Origin: Paralvinella palmiformis
Lineage: Eukaryota > Annelida > Polychaeta > Terebellida > Alvinellidae
NCBI GenBank assembly: GCA_025642065.1
Contig: JAODUP010000468.1
Location: forward strand, 362,501 to 426,500
Length of the DNA stretch: 64,000 nt
Reading direction: 5' to 3'
Part shown: positions 11,468 through 25,964 of the stretch, one piece after another
Layout of the letters: the number at the start of each line of letters is the position of its first letter
How positions within the stretch are numbered: the stretch's first letter is position 1
Notes under the pieces: generated by a model
The model's database searches: none
Told to the model about the DNA's origin: nothing
What the model saw: only the letters and a program-made list of their open reading frames with translations
Program-made: the position numbers and the translations under genes

Positions 11468-12676
11468 ATGGACTTAATCGAAGGAGACGCCCGTGCAATA
11501 ACCGATAATGCCACCAATAAGGACGTCACCACTTTGGGGTTCTTATCCGGAATTGGCAACGTCACCGAAGTGGCGTCCGCCAAATCGGAAGCCGATGACA
11601 ATTTTCGGGTGATGAGGTTTATTTGTGAGGTGATTGTGTCGTTTCCGATCGCAGTTATGGGCATTTTGGCCAACGGTCTAGTATTCGTCGTCTTGTGCCG
11701 ACAGAAGAAGCGTCTAACGACGAACGTCCTCCTCCAGGCGTTGGCCATAGCCGATACCCTGATATTAATCAGTTCTATATTGCTCCGATCGATGAGGTAC
11801 GTCGGCTGGCAATCTTACAATGACGTGTATCATTACATCTTCGTCTCGCTCTATCCGTGCGTCTACTTCTTCCGTCTAGCAGACACCTGGATAACGGTCG
11901 TCATGACGATAGATCGCTATATCGCCGTCTGCTATCCTTTACAGGCGCAACGCCTCTGTACGTTACGTCGTACCTACGTCATCATCGGCGTCATCCTCCT
12001 GGCGACGTTCGCCTTCTCGATGCCGAGATTCTTTGAGTTCGAGCTCGGCGACGACAACGACTTCCAACTGACCAAGTTGGTCAAGAGCCGGAGTTACACG
12101 CTAGCCTATAGGATAACCATCTTCTTCCTGGTCATGTATCTGGTGCCCATGGCTCTGTTGACCGTGCTCAACATCCGGCTGCTGCACACGCTGAGGCGAG
12201 CCTACCGGAAGAGGGATACCATGGTGTCCGGCGGGAGTATGCGGAGCCGGAATCGCGAGGGTTCTCACATGACGTCGTCCGGACGCAGCGTGACGCTGAT
12301 CGTCGTCAGCATCGTCATCGTGTGCGTCCTCTGCAACGTCATCACGATGTTGTCGCACGTTTTCTGGGCGCTGCACGTCTGCTTCGCCGAACTGCGCCAC
12401 CTGGAGTCGAAACGTCGCTTCCTGGCCAACGTCAGCAACATCATGGTGACGTTTAATTCGGCCATCAACTTCGTCATCTACTGCATGTTCAGTCGCCAGT
12501 TCCGGATATATTTAAGACACACCATGCGATCTAAGTGTACCGAGCAGGGTAGGGCACGAGATAGGTGGCGCTCTCAGAGCCACAGGAAGAGCTCCGAAAG
12601 TAACAACGTTCCTTACTTTGCGACTCCATTGCACGAACGACTATCTTATAAGAGTAGAAGTGTGTCCGATCAGTAA
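11468..12676 (+). CDS. FMRFamide receptor-like GPCR 1, single exon
   Basis: Class A seven-transmembrane receptor, 402 aa, probably a plasma-membrane neuropeptide receptor coupling to G proteins. The ATG at 11468 has a good context (AAATAAAATGG); the open frame extends 7 codons further upstream but without an ATG. Seen: N-glycosylation sites N14 and N31; TM1 about 51-77 with N69; TM2 86-107 with D96; TM3 122-148 then DRY 149-151; PLQAQRLCT in the second intracellular loop; TM4 169-189 ending PRFFEF; TM5 215-242; TM6 277-302 ending FWAL; TM7 with NFVIY (334-338) in place of NPxxY; C357 possibly palmitoylated. The PRFFE ending of TM4, the lack of CWxP and the NFxIY motif are typical of the protostome FMRFamide-receptor group. 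The ligand cannot be told. No cysteine lies at 3.25 or in ECL2. No AATAAA was found close downstream; the nearest seen is at 13453. Coding GC is far above the flanks. Receptors 2 and 3 are paralogues. Confidence 0.94.
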   Translation: MDLIEGDARAITDNATNKDVTTLGFLSGIGNVTEVASAKSEADDNFRVMRFICEVIVSFPIAVMGILANGLVFVVLCRQKKRLTTNVLLQALAIADTLILISSILLRSMRYVGWQSYNDVYHYIFVSLYPCVYFFRLADTWITVVMTIDRYIAVCYPLQAQRLCTLRRTYVIIGVILLATFAFSMPRFFEFELGDDNDFQLTKLVKSRSYTLAYRITIFFLVMYLVPMALLTVLNIRLLHTLRRAYRKRDTMVSGGSMRSRNREGSHMTSSGRSVTLIVVSIVIVCVLCNVITMLSHVFWALHVCFAELRHLESKRRFLANVSNIMVTFNSAINFVIYCMFSRQFRIYLRHTMRSKCTEQGRARDRWRSQSHRKSSESNNVPYFATPLHERLSYKSRSVSDQ

Positions 12677-12999
12677 TGATAAGATGATAAGAAATAGAAT
12701 TCTGAACAATACATTTCTAAGAGCGAACACTGCATTAAGACTCCAGCACTTGACCCTTTCTACAAGTCCCTACCTCTATGAACGTGTTGTATTCCAACAC
12801 GCAATTACAAACTCTGGCACTCGGTGATAAAAACTGGTACTGAACGATTAGATTACTTGACAATATATCTCTATTGATGACGAACCGTGTAGTACCTCTA
12901 CGGAATGTCTATCAATATATCTGCTATTGATGATGAATCCTAGAATATCTTTTACCTTCAAGGCGCTGTTTTAGATAAACTTTTCAATGCGTGCATTTG

Positions 13000-13029
13000 T
13001 GTATGTATGTATGTATGTATGTATGTATG

Positions 13030-13061
<32 letters not shown>

Positions 13062-13223
13062 TGGATGGATGGATGGATGGATGCCCGGCTATTTCCATAT
13101 TTCCATGTTTTGCATTTATGTATGGATGGATATTATATGGATGAGCATATATTATATATATATATATTTATTATTATATATTATATATATAATATATTTC
13201 TATATATAGTATATGATATATAT

Positions 13224-13290
<67 letters not shown>
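13000..13290 (+). repeat. (GTAT)n(GGAT)n and (TA)n arrays
   Basis: GTAT tetramers (13000-13062) grade into GGAT tetramers (to 13083). After about 60 bp comes a TA-rich zone with a pure (TA)n tract at about 13227-13290. Confidence 0.93.
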
Positions 13291-13294
<4 letters not shown>

Positions 13295-14009
13295 TCTTTT
13301 TTAATTTTGTTAATTTTTGTTTATTTGTGTACTCTCCATACATTTATGGTTATGTGAATGTATGTATCTACTTGTCAATACGTTACCTAGGTCAATACAT
13401 TGCAGAGCTAAATCGATTGCCTGATAGTATAAATTCAGAGATTCAATATAATAATAAAGATGAAATTCAAAGTCAAACAACTATTGTAAGACCACTCTTG
13501 ATATTCACCGGGCTGGATTAGTTTCAAAACCTGACTATAATTGATTCTATCATATAGGATATTTATTAGACTGATGTTATGATGGTTCTATATTTGACCT
13601 TTATTATCGACGCCTGTGGACATTTATTGCGTTGATCGCGTGATTTCATTGGAAAGATGGGAAACAGACTCGGACTTAGTAGAGATAGAGTTTGATGGCA
13701 CAAGGTTTGGATGCCTGAACAATGTCAACATGTCGAAGTATTATCGATACTTATCTGATCATGATATTCTAAATATTTGATATTGATTTGCTTTTGGATT
13801 ATTTTTAGTGATTGTATCACTTGCCTGGTAAAAACATTGCAAGCTGTTGAAAGGTCTTCAGCTAAGAAAGTTAGCCATCAATAATTTCGAATGGAAGTCC
13901 TCTGTATTATAGGACTTTGCTTTCAATACATTGCTCTACCTTTCTAAAAGATTAAAGACCAATGAATGAAACGTTAACATTTCCTGTTCTAGTCACCTTT
14001 AGAGATCCC

Positions 14010-14012
<3 letters not shown>

Positions 14013-14098
<86 letters not shown>
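14013..14098 (+). repeat. (TA)n microsatellite
   Basis: Uninterrupted TA dinucleotides, about 85 bp. Confidence 0.95.
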
Positions 14099-14099
<1 letters not shown>

Positions 14100-14490
14100 C
14101 GCAAATATTTTAAAAATAGGAAATTTGAATTTAAAACGTAGCCATCCCAAAAGGGGACTTAGTGAGGAGGACATTTTGTTTAGCGTCGGGACTGGTAACA
14201 GCTGGGCTATACAGGTATGACTGTGTGGAGATTGTATGGAGACTGTATGGAGGCACTATAAGAATACATCCCTATACTTAGGTATAGATCGCTGTACTTC
14301 ATTCACTCCCTTAATATGATATTTATCATGGATGGAAAGCTGGATGAATGAGCGGATATGTTTTCAAAACCTTCCGGTTTTAATCATAATGTAAGTCCTT
14401 AGAACAGCCGGCGAGTTGTGGGCTTATAAATACAATACATATGCTAACTAGGCAACTAATTCTATCACATATTTTCATTCGATTTACACG

Positions 14491-14522
<32 letters not shown>

Positions 14523-15011
14523 GATGATGATGATTATGATGATCATGATAATGTTGTTGCTGCTGCAAGAATATGGCAATAATGATAATAATAATAATAA
14601 TAACATCACTAGTAAAAATGACAATTTTGATATTTCCTTAATGTGTCTTCCCCCGCTTGAGTTTGTCACACAGACTTGAGAACAGTTCAGTTTGGATGTG
14701 GTTCAAGGCCCCCCCCACATGTTTTATGCCATTGTCGTGGTCGTTAATAACCTGTAGCTGGTTCACTGACGTCAGTCCTATGGTTGACATATTTCGATCT
14801 GTAGGACTGTTTGAACATAATTGGTAATTGGACAATGTTTATCGACGGTCTATCACATCTATACATCGGCGATAATATAGCATAAGAGTAGCTCATTGTG
14901 GAATGTTCTGGTAGTCGGCCTTACTACCAAACATAGCGTATCTAAACAGTAGCCATTCATCAATACAGACACCTAACACTACGCTTTAGAAAAGGTATAC
15001 GCACACAACAA

Positions 15012-15013
15012 AT

Positions 15014-15060
<47 letters not shown>

Positions 15061-15131
15061 CTGCACACGCATAAAGACACACACAAACAGACGCATATAT
15101 GTTATCTCGATTATTAATCCTTATCTCGACA

Positions 15132-15169
<38 letters not shown>
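15012..15169 (+). repeat. Compound (AC)n(GA)n and (CA)n arrays
   Basis: An AC tract passes directly into GA (15012-15057). A second CA tract follows at about 15133-15169. Confidence 0.93.
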
Positions 15170-15170
<1 letters not shown>

Positions 15171-15186
15171 CACAGACGGACAGACC

Positions 15187-15224
<38 letters not shown>

Positions 15225-15322
15225 TAGATGAATGAAATTAACTCCTGTTAGTGAAACGCCTCAACTTGTTAAATAGTTTTAGTTTTTCAGTCTAGACGTG
15301 TCCGTTTTATCTTAGAATACAA

Positions 15323-15379
<57 letters not shown>

Positions 15380-15650
15380 ATGATCAGAACATTGCTAATT
15401 GTACTCCTCGGGCTGTTAGTCGTTTGTATCTATTGGACAGGTAAATATCATGGGTGCGGAGAGCCAAAGAACAAAGATCAATAGCTTTAAAACAATCCCC
15501 AAAGTGATAAATAGGCCTCGGATCGTAACAATCATAACCGAATAGTAAAATTCTATAATCATGTATAAACCGAGACACAACTTATTTTCGCTCCTAGCAA
15601 ACACATTCTTTTGTCTTCCCTATCCTCTTCTCCAGCTATCTTCGCCATGA

Positions 15651-15723
15651 TGATCATGATGATGATTATTGGTGTTTTACGGCCACTTTTGTGCACATGG
15701 TAGGCTAAATTACCGCATATTTG
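15651..15723 (-). mobile_element. SINE family A, 3' end only
   Basis: Only the last 70 bp of the element remain: ATC-type tail, then GTTTTACGGCCACTTTTGTG and CACATGGTAGGCTAAA. The 8-bp repeat CGCCATGA at 15643-15650 and 15724-15731 flanks it, so it looks like a severely 5'-truncated insertion and not later erosion. Confidence 0.75.
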
Positions 15724-16151
15724 CGCCATGAAAACATGCTGAAGATGGCTGTCAAATAGACTGAAACCTTGATTGATACGTTGATTTAGGGATGATATGA
15801 TGACAGAACTACTCATCAAGGATAGGTTTATACAAAAACCCTTATTTGGTCACTCATATAATAACAGCTGAATACCGTATATTCAATGCTAACGGCTATT
15901 AATTACTAATGATGGGCGACTTCAATGAGTAGCACCTAGTGAGTCTCTTCTAAAATTCTATCCAATGGCAAATAAATGTAAACTATGTATAATTCTGTAT
16001 AGATGACGTATTCTGGAAGTAAAACCTTACAATTTCCTCTTTGTTAGCAAACTCCAATATTATAGTTCTCGGTCGCTCGAGTAGAGAAACACGCTCATTG
16101 GATCAACAGAGGTAGTCTTTTTATTTGTCAGTTAGGTCTAATGTATATATC

Positions 16152-16199
<48 letters not shown>

Positions 16200-17089
16200 G
16201 AATTCCCATATTGAGACATACTCGATACAATGACAGATCCCTTTTCCTCACAGTAAATTACGGTGTCTCCTTTCTGCTTATTATTCAAATATTGTTTCCC
16301 TGGTCTCTACATTTATATTCATATCCATATGCTGCATCGTTGATATTACGAGACGACTGAGCCAGTCAGAGAGTAGCCATCTTCCAGCGCACACCGTTTT
16401 TGGCACAACTTGATTACTTGTCAATCATCAAATTACCAGCATGTGATTGGTTAACTACTAGCTGGCTATCGGGACATGCTCAGCTTGCATGCAGTAGGCG
16501 TTATCGATTGAATTAGTAGCAAAGGCAATTGAACATATAGTGTCTCCCGTCGTTTGTTTGACATTATATTTGACATTAAATGAATATCTACGTGTTTAAC
16601 ATTTATATCAATAAGCGTGCAAGTTGACAACATTAACTGACCATATACCGTCTGTCATCGGTCCTTTCTTTAAAAAAACTCAATCAGCGTGAAAACGTTT
16701 GATGACTGAAATCTAGTTAAATTATGTCATTTCATATATGCCTCATTAAATGCACGAACCGACAACAACAACAACAACAACAAAACTAGCAATGAGCTCT
16801 TACTTCGTGCTGACAAAATCATCGTTAATTCTGATTATTTAATTTAAGAATTTCTTTTAGCCAGTTGTTTCTGTAGAGTTAACAAAACCTCCGATTCAAT
16901 ATACAGTAAAACAGAAAGCAAGCGTAAAGTGCGGGAATTACACATGTTCCTTTCGCAAACGTGTGTTCAAGAGACTGATTAATGACTGTAGTTAATACGG
17001 TGAAATGTACTCGTCTATGAAAGCTAGTTTTATGAGCATCCATACAACCAGGAATATTACGCGTTACTACAGTTAGTCATTGGGATCGA

Positions 17090-20540
<3,451 letters not shown>

Positions 20541-20542
20541 AT

Positions 20543-20875
20543 ACACACACTCGCACGCGCGCGTACACGGGCACCCCCCCCCACACAAGCATTTATGTAT
20601 CCATCCTTTCAAATATTGGGAGGCATACATAAATAAACCTTTGACAAATATATTTATTGTCATACATACAAACATAGTTATATGCTCACAAACATACACA
20701 CACTCGCGTGCGCGTACGCGGGCACCATACACACGCACACTCAAGAATGTATGTATCCATCCATTCAAATATTGTCAGGCATTCATAAATACAGTTTTGA
20801 CACATAAATTCATTGACATACATACAAACATTGATATTTGCTCACACACGCATGTACACACCTACACACGCACAT
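20543..20875 (+). repeat. Tandem repeat, about 155-bp unit, just over two copies
   Basis: The landmarks CACTCGC...GCGTAC...GGGCACC (20549 and 20702) and GTATCCATCC...TTCAAATATTG (20597 and 20753) recur at a 153-156 bp spacing. A partial third unit begins near 20815. Units contain CA-rich segments and have diverged noticeably. Confidence 0.85.
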
Positions 20876-20924
20876 ATACACACATATTTACCCATAATAG
20901 TGCATTGCCTGTTCCCAGGGTTAA

Positions 20925-21053
20925 AACTTGTGCTGGCACTCTTTGAGTTTGCCCAACCCCTGTATTAGGGGTGCCACTGAGCTCGATCTTTTTCGGGGAT
21001 ATTGGCGCTATAGAAGTTTTGTAATTATTATTATTATTATTATTATCATTATA
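20925..21053 (+). repeat. Retroelement-type 3' end with ATT tail, overlapping a hAT-like terminus
   Basis: A segment ending GGCGCTATAGAAGTTTTGTA followed by (ATT)n resembles CR1/L2-type LINE 3' ends. Inside it, AGTTTGCCCAACCCCTGT (20946-20963) is the exact reverse complement of the hAT-like terminus at 23439. ACCCCT and AGGGGT (20956-20972) can also form a small hairpin. Confidence 0.5.
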
Positions 21054-21433
21054 TAAAAGACACCGAACGAAAACAAACTATTTCAGGCATTGCATGACGA
21101 CAAAGCTAATCATGAGTACTAATTCAATCGTGACATTTTGATAATCATAGAGTGGCAGTATTGAGTACAAGGAACTGAAAGGCCAAGGTCATTAGTGTAA
21201 GTCAGCTCGTCTCGCATTGAGCCCGTAATCTTTTCGTTTCGTGCAGAACATTGAGAATACGCTAGGGTCATCTGAAGACGGCTCGAGCCATTGATATACT
21301 AGTGCCGTGTCAAACTTGGCGCAACCTTCTCGACATTATTACACATTCAGTATAATAAATCAGGATGAAGAAAGATGAAAAATCAGCTACTTACAACTCT
21401 TTTATCGGCTTTGTGAAATCGCTAAGAAACCTA

Positions 21434-21512
<79 letters not shown>

Positions 21513-21695
21513 CAGAGTATTATAAAATAAAAAGAAAATAATTTGTGACAAACAATAGATAAACATACATTTAAAGGTTTCCTTACTGTGTTGTTAACAG
21601 TTAATCATGTTCCAGTGTATTGAAAACACGAATATTTAATTCCACACGACACACACACACGCACACACACACGCACACACCACACACACATAAAT

Positions 21696-21745
<50 letters not shown>

Positions 21746-21806
21746 AAGAGAGAGAGAGAGAGAGAGAGAGTAGTTGTCTATCACTCCTTTTATGCGAGTT
21801 ATTAAA
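21054..21806. other. Non-coding stretch downstream of receptor 2
   Basis: Contains (TA)n at 21438-21509 and a compound (AC)n(TA)n(GA)n block at about 21649-21771. No exon recognised. Confidence 0.6.
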
Positions 21807-21812
21807 TTTATT
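21807..21812 (-). terminator. Polyadenylation signal candidate for receptor 2
   Basis: AATAAA on the minus strand, about 130 bp past the TGA of receptor 2. Confidence 0.4.
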
Positions 21813-21942
21813 CTACACCCGATTACATAGTGTGTTGTACTGAAATCCAAAGCCAATCTTTCTAAGCCACGTACCACTACATAACATTAAAAAACCTATA
21901 ATATCTCCATATGATAACTTCTATACAGCACCCCTTCACGGT

Positions 21943-23160
21943 TCAGTGATCCGGACTCCTTTTTGACGTCAACGAATTGACTTGTTTGAGTGGAATTCGC
22001 TCCTGAGATCGAATAGTCAGAGCGTTCGACGCGCTGCCGATAACAGAAGTGGTGCTACGACAACTGGAACGCCACCTCTCGGTCACGACGAGAAGCCGAT
22101 TACAGAACAGGCACTGCTTTATTCCCGAACGGAACGTCTTGCTGAACATACAGTAGATGACGAAATTAATCGCCGAATTAAACGTCACCACCAAGTTGCT
22201 GACGTTAGCCAAGAAGCGTCTTTTCGACTCCAGATATCGAAGTTCGAAGAAACACATCTGCAACGTCCACATGACGTGTGACGTCATCGTCACGACGTTA
22301 CAGACGACGCATACGACGACGATGCTGACGACGATTAGCGTCACCCCGCGATTGGACGACGTCGCGTTCGAGTTGTCGGAAACAGTCCAATTGTTTTCCA
22401 CGCCGTTGGATAGCATGGCCACCCTCGTGCTGTAGGCCCGACGTAGGCTGGACAGCAGGAGAACGTTCAGCACGACCAACCCGCACATCGGTAACAGATA
22501 CATCACGACGAAGAACAATATAATCCTATATATCAGCGTATACGACTTGTTGGTGACTATGGCCGTGTGGACGAAGCCACTTCCGGATACTCGGACATCG
22601 GTAAGTCTGAACTCGAAGAATCTCGGCATCGAGAAGGCGAACGTCGCCAGGAGGATGACGCCGATGATGACGTAGGTACGACGTAACGTACAGAGGCGTT
22701 GCGCCTGTAGAGGATAGCAGACGGCGATATAGCGATCTATCGTCATGACGACCGTTATCCAGGTGTCTACTAGACGGAAGAAGTAGACGCACGGATAGAG
22801 CGAGACGAAGATGTATTGATAGACGTCGTTGTAAGATTGCCAGCCGACGTACCTCATCGAACGGAGCAATATAGAACTGATTAATATCAGGGTATCGGCT
22901 ATGGCCAACACCTGGAGGAGGACATTCGTCGTTAGACGCTTCTTCTGTCGTCGGAGTATCGCGAAGGCCAAGACGTTGCCGAGAATCCCGAGAATAGCGA
23001 TCGGAAATGATACGATCACCTCGCAGATGAACCTGACCACGGCAAGATGCGGGTGTACGATGGGCTGGAGTCTGGCGATGCGGGATGACTGGTTGTTCGG
23101 ATAGGACGAGTCCGTCACCAAGGAAGCGACGTCGTTAATGGTGAAGTTGGGAAGCGCCAT
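21943..23160 (-). CDS. FMRFamide receptor-like GPCR 2, single exon
   Basis: Class A receptor, 405 aa, same family and likely role as receptor 1. The start is the ATG at 23160 (ACAAATGG context); the frame stays open upstream but has no further ATG. Seen: N-glycosylation sites N5 and N23; TM1 about 44-70 with N62; D89 in TM2; DRY 142-144; TM4 ending PRFFEF (179-184); TM5 212-239; a serine/asparagine-rich third intracellular loop; TM6 273-300; NFVIY 332-336; C350 and C353 after TM7. Position 3.25 is F118 and ECL2 has no cysteine. ECL2 (about 185-209) differs completely from receptors 1 and 3, hinting at a different ligand preference. It is convergent with receptor 1, 9.3 kb away. The region 22609-22948 is almost identical to receptor 1 at DNA level. 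Confidence 0.94.
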   Translation of the reverse strand: MALPNFTINDVASLVTDSSYPNNQSSRIARLQPIVHPHLAVVRFICEVIVSFPIAILGILGNVLAFAILRRQKKRLTTNVLLQVLAIADTLILISSILLRSMRYVGWQSYNDVYQYIFVSLYPCVYFFRLVDTWITVVMTIDRYIAVCYPLQAQRLCTLRRTYVIIGVILLATFAFSMPRFFEFRLTDVRVSGSGFVHTAIVTNKSYTLIYRIILFFVVMYLLPMCGLVVLNVLLLSSLRRAYSTRVAMLSNGVENNWTVSDNSNATSSNRGVTLIVVSIVVVCVVCNVVTMTSHVMWTLQMCFFELRYLESKRRFLANVSNLVVTFNSAINFVIYCMFSKTFRSGIKQCLFCNRLLVVTERWRSSCRSTTSVIGSASNALTIRSQERIPLKQVNSLTSKRSPDH

Positions 23161-23339
23161 TTGTCGTTGTATTTCTCCGCATCCACACGCGCGCCCACGC
23201 GCACGGTCCCAAGTATGTTGGTTTATTCCCACGACGCTGTCTTTCGTTTATCTCGAATGGCCTCACATAATGCTAGGTCGAACCTCTGCCGACGTGTCCA
23301 TCGCATCTGGCAGCTGGAATATGTAAGCCACATGAGTAT

Positions 23340-23371
23340 AATAATAATAATAATAATATTAATAATAATAT
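23340..23371 (+). repeat. (ATA)n microsatellite
   Basis: ATA trinucleotides with two ATT interruptions, about 180 bp upstream of the start of receptor 2. Confidence 0.85.
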
Positions 23372-23438
23372 TAATAACTACAAAAGTTCTATTGCGACAA
23401 TATCCTAGAAAATAATCGAGCTCTGTGGCGCGACTAGT

Positions 23439-23480
23439 ACAGGGGTTGGGCAAACTATAGTCCACATAAAACACACCCGT
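23439..23480 (+). mobile_element. hAT-like transposon terminus
   Basis: ACAGGGGTTGGGCAAACTAT followed by AGTCC closely fits the CAGGGGT(T)GGGCAAACT ends common to animal hAT elements. The element would extend rightwards, but no transposase or matching right end follows within a few kb. Its extent is unknown. Confidence 0.6.
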
Positions 23481-24212
23481 GACCATGCTTTCAATACTAC
23501 GAGATTATTGTCATCCGCAGTAAGCCAAACTAGTATCGAAAAATATGTATCACTCATTATTTTCCGCAAATCAGCGAATTATTTACAAACAATGTCCTAA
23601 TTGTTTCATCCCTAGTGATGCTATTTCTGGGTGGAAATATCGAATTTGTAATCAACGTTATCATAATGTATTGGATATTACGCGACATAATCCTTTATCT
23701 ACTAATGGCACTATTGGCTCACATGTTTATCCTCGCAGTAAACACTGTTTGGTCCATTTGTCGTAAACATATCGACCTTTATCTTAATGCTAGCGTCTTG
23801 TAATTAGTCGAGCGCATGGAACGAATAAAAAGAGGCATAAAAGGTGTAAACAAACGTGTCAACATCGAACAAGGTTAAGCTGGTTAAAGGAATCGAATTA
23901 CTTCGATACCTTATACTGGAATCAAGGACAATAGGGCAATGTTTTTGCTTCTCTTGACGACGATAACAGCCAAGTCTGGTATACACTCCGCCATTTTGGA
24001 AATTATCTCACAAAGTTATTGATCTGTGTTGATCTGTGCTAGACATAACCGGGCCAGATAACAAATAAATTGTATACAAATCAACGCTAATTAGAGTTCT
24101 TGGCGTAGCAAGGCGGCTTATAACACAGTATAATCGGGGCTAATGTAACATGACATGGTAAAACACAACATTGCAGGAATAAATAACGCTAACTAGATAG
24201 CCATATTGTAAT
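23481..24212. other. Non-coding stretch
   Basis: Nothing recognisable, although it may include internal sequence of the hAT-like element whose end lies at 23439. Open frames near 23545-23803 match no known family. Confidence 0.5.
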
Positions 24213-24225
24213 CCATGGCAATGGA

Positions 24226-24399
24226 TGATGATGATGATGATTATTGATGTTTTACGGCCACTGTTGTGAACATGGTAGGCTAAATGGGCCGAGCGACCTC
24301 TAAAGGTAATGAAGCAAAGTCAAAGATTAAACAACCTTCAGATATGCCCACGCCGGGATTCGAACACGGGTGGTAGTGATCTGTGGTCCAGCACGCTAC
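24226..24399 (-). mobile_element. SINE family A copy 3, 5'-truncated, with target-site duplication
   Basis: Minus-strand copy with an ATC-type tail, the GGCCGTAAAACATCAAT region, the body and box B (GTTCGAATCCC). The head is cut just inside GGTAGCGTGC, so box A is gone. A perfect 13-bp repeat, CCATGGCAATGGA, flanks it at 24213-24225 and 24400-24412. It therefore inserted already 5'-truncated, as LINE-driven copies do. Confidence 0.92.
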
Positions 24400-24994
24400 C
24401 CATGGCAATGGAAAATGAAGCAAGACATGGTACGGATTATGTAAGATCACAGGACATGCCATTAGCTGACATACCATGATGTGATACGACATGGCACAAC
24501 CCAGATGATGAAAATGTCTGATGGAGTTGACATTACTCCGTTACGTGATAGAGTATGGTGAGATGTTGCGTGAAACGTAACACATGACACATGACACATG
24601 GCACACGACACATGGCGCACGGCGAGACATATCACAAAACGTGATATTGTAGACGTGCCATACAACACATTTAGTGTTATGGCGACTTATGATGTCAGGG
24701 GGTACAACTTGAATGTAGAAATAGACAACTTGTGTAAAACCTTAACTTTGTACTTTGATTTTTATTTTTTTAAAGTACGGATTTAGGAAAACAAAAAAAA
24801 ATATAAATAAACCGGAAATAGAAATACAATATCGTGCACATTTAACGATGTAGATGTAATAGGAGTTTTGGTTAAAGTATTTAGAATCGACTTTAATTAT
24901 TTTATTGACAAAGAATTGATCTCTAAAATTAACATTGACATATGTCGGTACAAGACATTTAATATATAACTACACGTATAATTAGCCCCCGCCC

Positions 24995-25025
<31 letters not shown>

Positions 25026-25924
25026 TTCGTGTGTACGCGTGCGTGCGTGTGTGTGTATGTGTGTTATTGTGTGAAGGTGTGTGTGTGTGTGTGTGTTATT
25101 GTGTTAATGTATGTTGTATATATGTTAATATGCATATCATCATCATAATCATCATCATAATAATTATTATCATCATCATTATCCAACAATCGAATTCCCT
25201 TGGCACGTTACAACTATACTATTGTATACATGTAATCAATAATGCCACCCCACACACACACACACACAAACACACAAACAACAAACAAATAAGTGAGAGG
25301 TACACATGTAACTGATGTAAGCCTTCAGGTAGACAGACAGGCATAAAGGTAGGTGGAGCAATTCCTGTACATCGATCTGGATAACAATTACACGAGGTGA
25401 TGTTCTGACTGAGAAATAATAAGAGTTGAATTACAAATACCTCTAACAATGTCCCGTTGATGATACATCACGGTGTAGAGTAAATCATATATATATATAT
25501 ATATATATCACGGTGGGCGTTCCTGTGATGTTATTATCCGTCTGTGTTTACGTTTCTGTCAACAACCAGAGACAGTTAAGCTATATTTAGACCAGGTGTT
25601 GTGTATATAATCGCTCCCGATAGAGTGTAACATCCTTAATGATCATATCAGAGGAGTATATTTTGATGAATTCCCAACCAACGAACACTTTTCTAAAGCA
25701 TGCCACGACTATCCTAACGATCCAGACTCCACAGTTAAGCGATTGACTTCAGGATCCATGCACCGAGCCACGGTCATGATAAATGTTTTTGCCAGATGCT
25801 TAATTCGTAGAAAAAAAGGGTCTTAAGTCCTTAATGAATCATAGCAACAAAGTTATGCGAACCAATTCCGAAGTGTGTAACCGAGTTCTACCCGGTGCCG
25901 CTAACAGAGCTATGGGTCTCTCGG

Positions 25925-25964
25925 TATAAAGCCAGTCAGGGGATTGGTTTCTCGTTGAGACGTG
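25925..25964 (+). promoter_or_regulatory. Weak core-promoter candidate
   Basis: TATAAA at 25925-25930 and AGACGTG (fits the DPE consensus) at 25958-25964 lie in a locally GC-richer 200-bp region. Their mutual spacing does not fit one start site, and no coding exon is visible downstream. Confidence 0.2.

Larger units (their letters stand above)
12677..17089. other. Non-coding, microsatellite-rich stretch
   Basis: The first 300 bp may include the 3' UTR of receptor 1, with a short imperfect repeat (CAATATATCT...TATTGATGA at 12861 and 12912). Further on are the arrays listed separately, plus (ATT)n at 14491-14523, (TA)n at about 15190-15219 and 15328-15377, and (TA)n at 16153-16198. No coding exon recognised. 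Confidence 0.6.

Noticed and set aside
12101..12400. Long open frames antisense to the receptor genes (also 11416-11748, 22526-22792, 50334-50585, 51133-51399)
   Set aside because: They mirror GC-rich coding sequence and have no domain of their own.
13649..13666. 17-bp match between TTGGAAAGATGGGAAAC here and 11219-11235 in the leader of receptor 1
   Set aside because: No extension on either side; probably chance.
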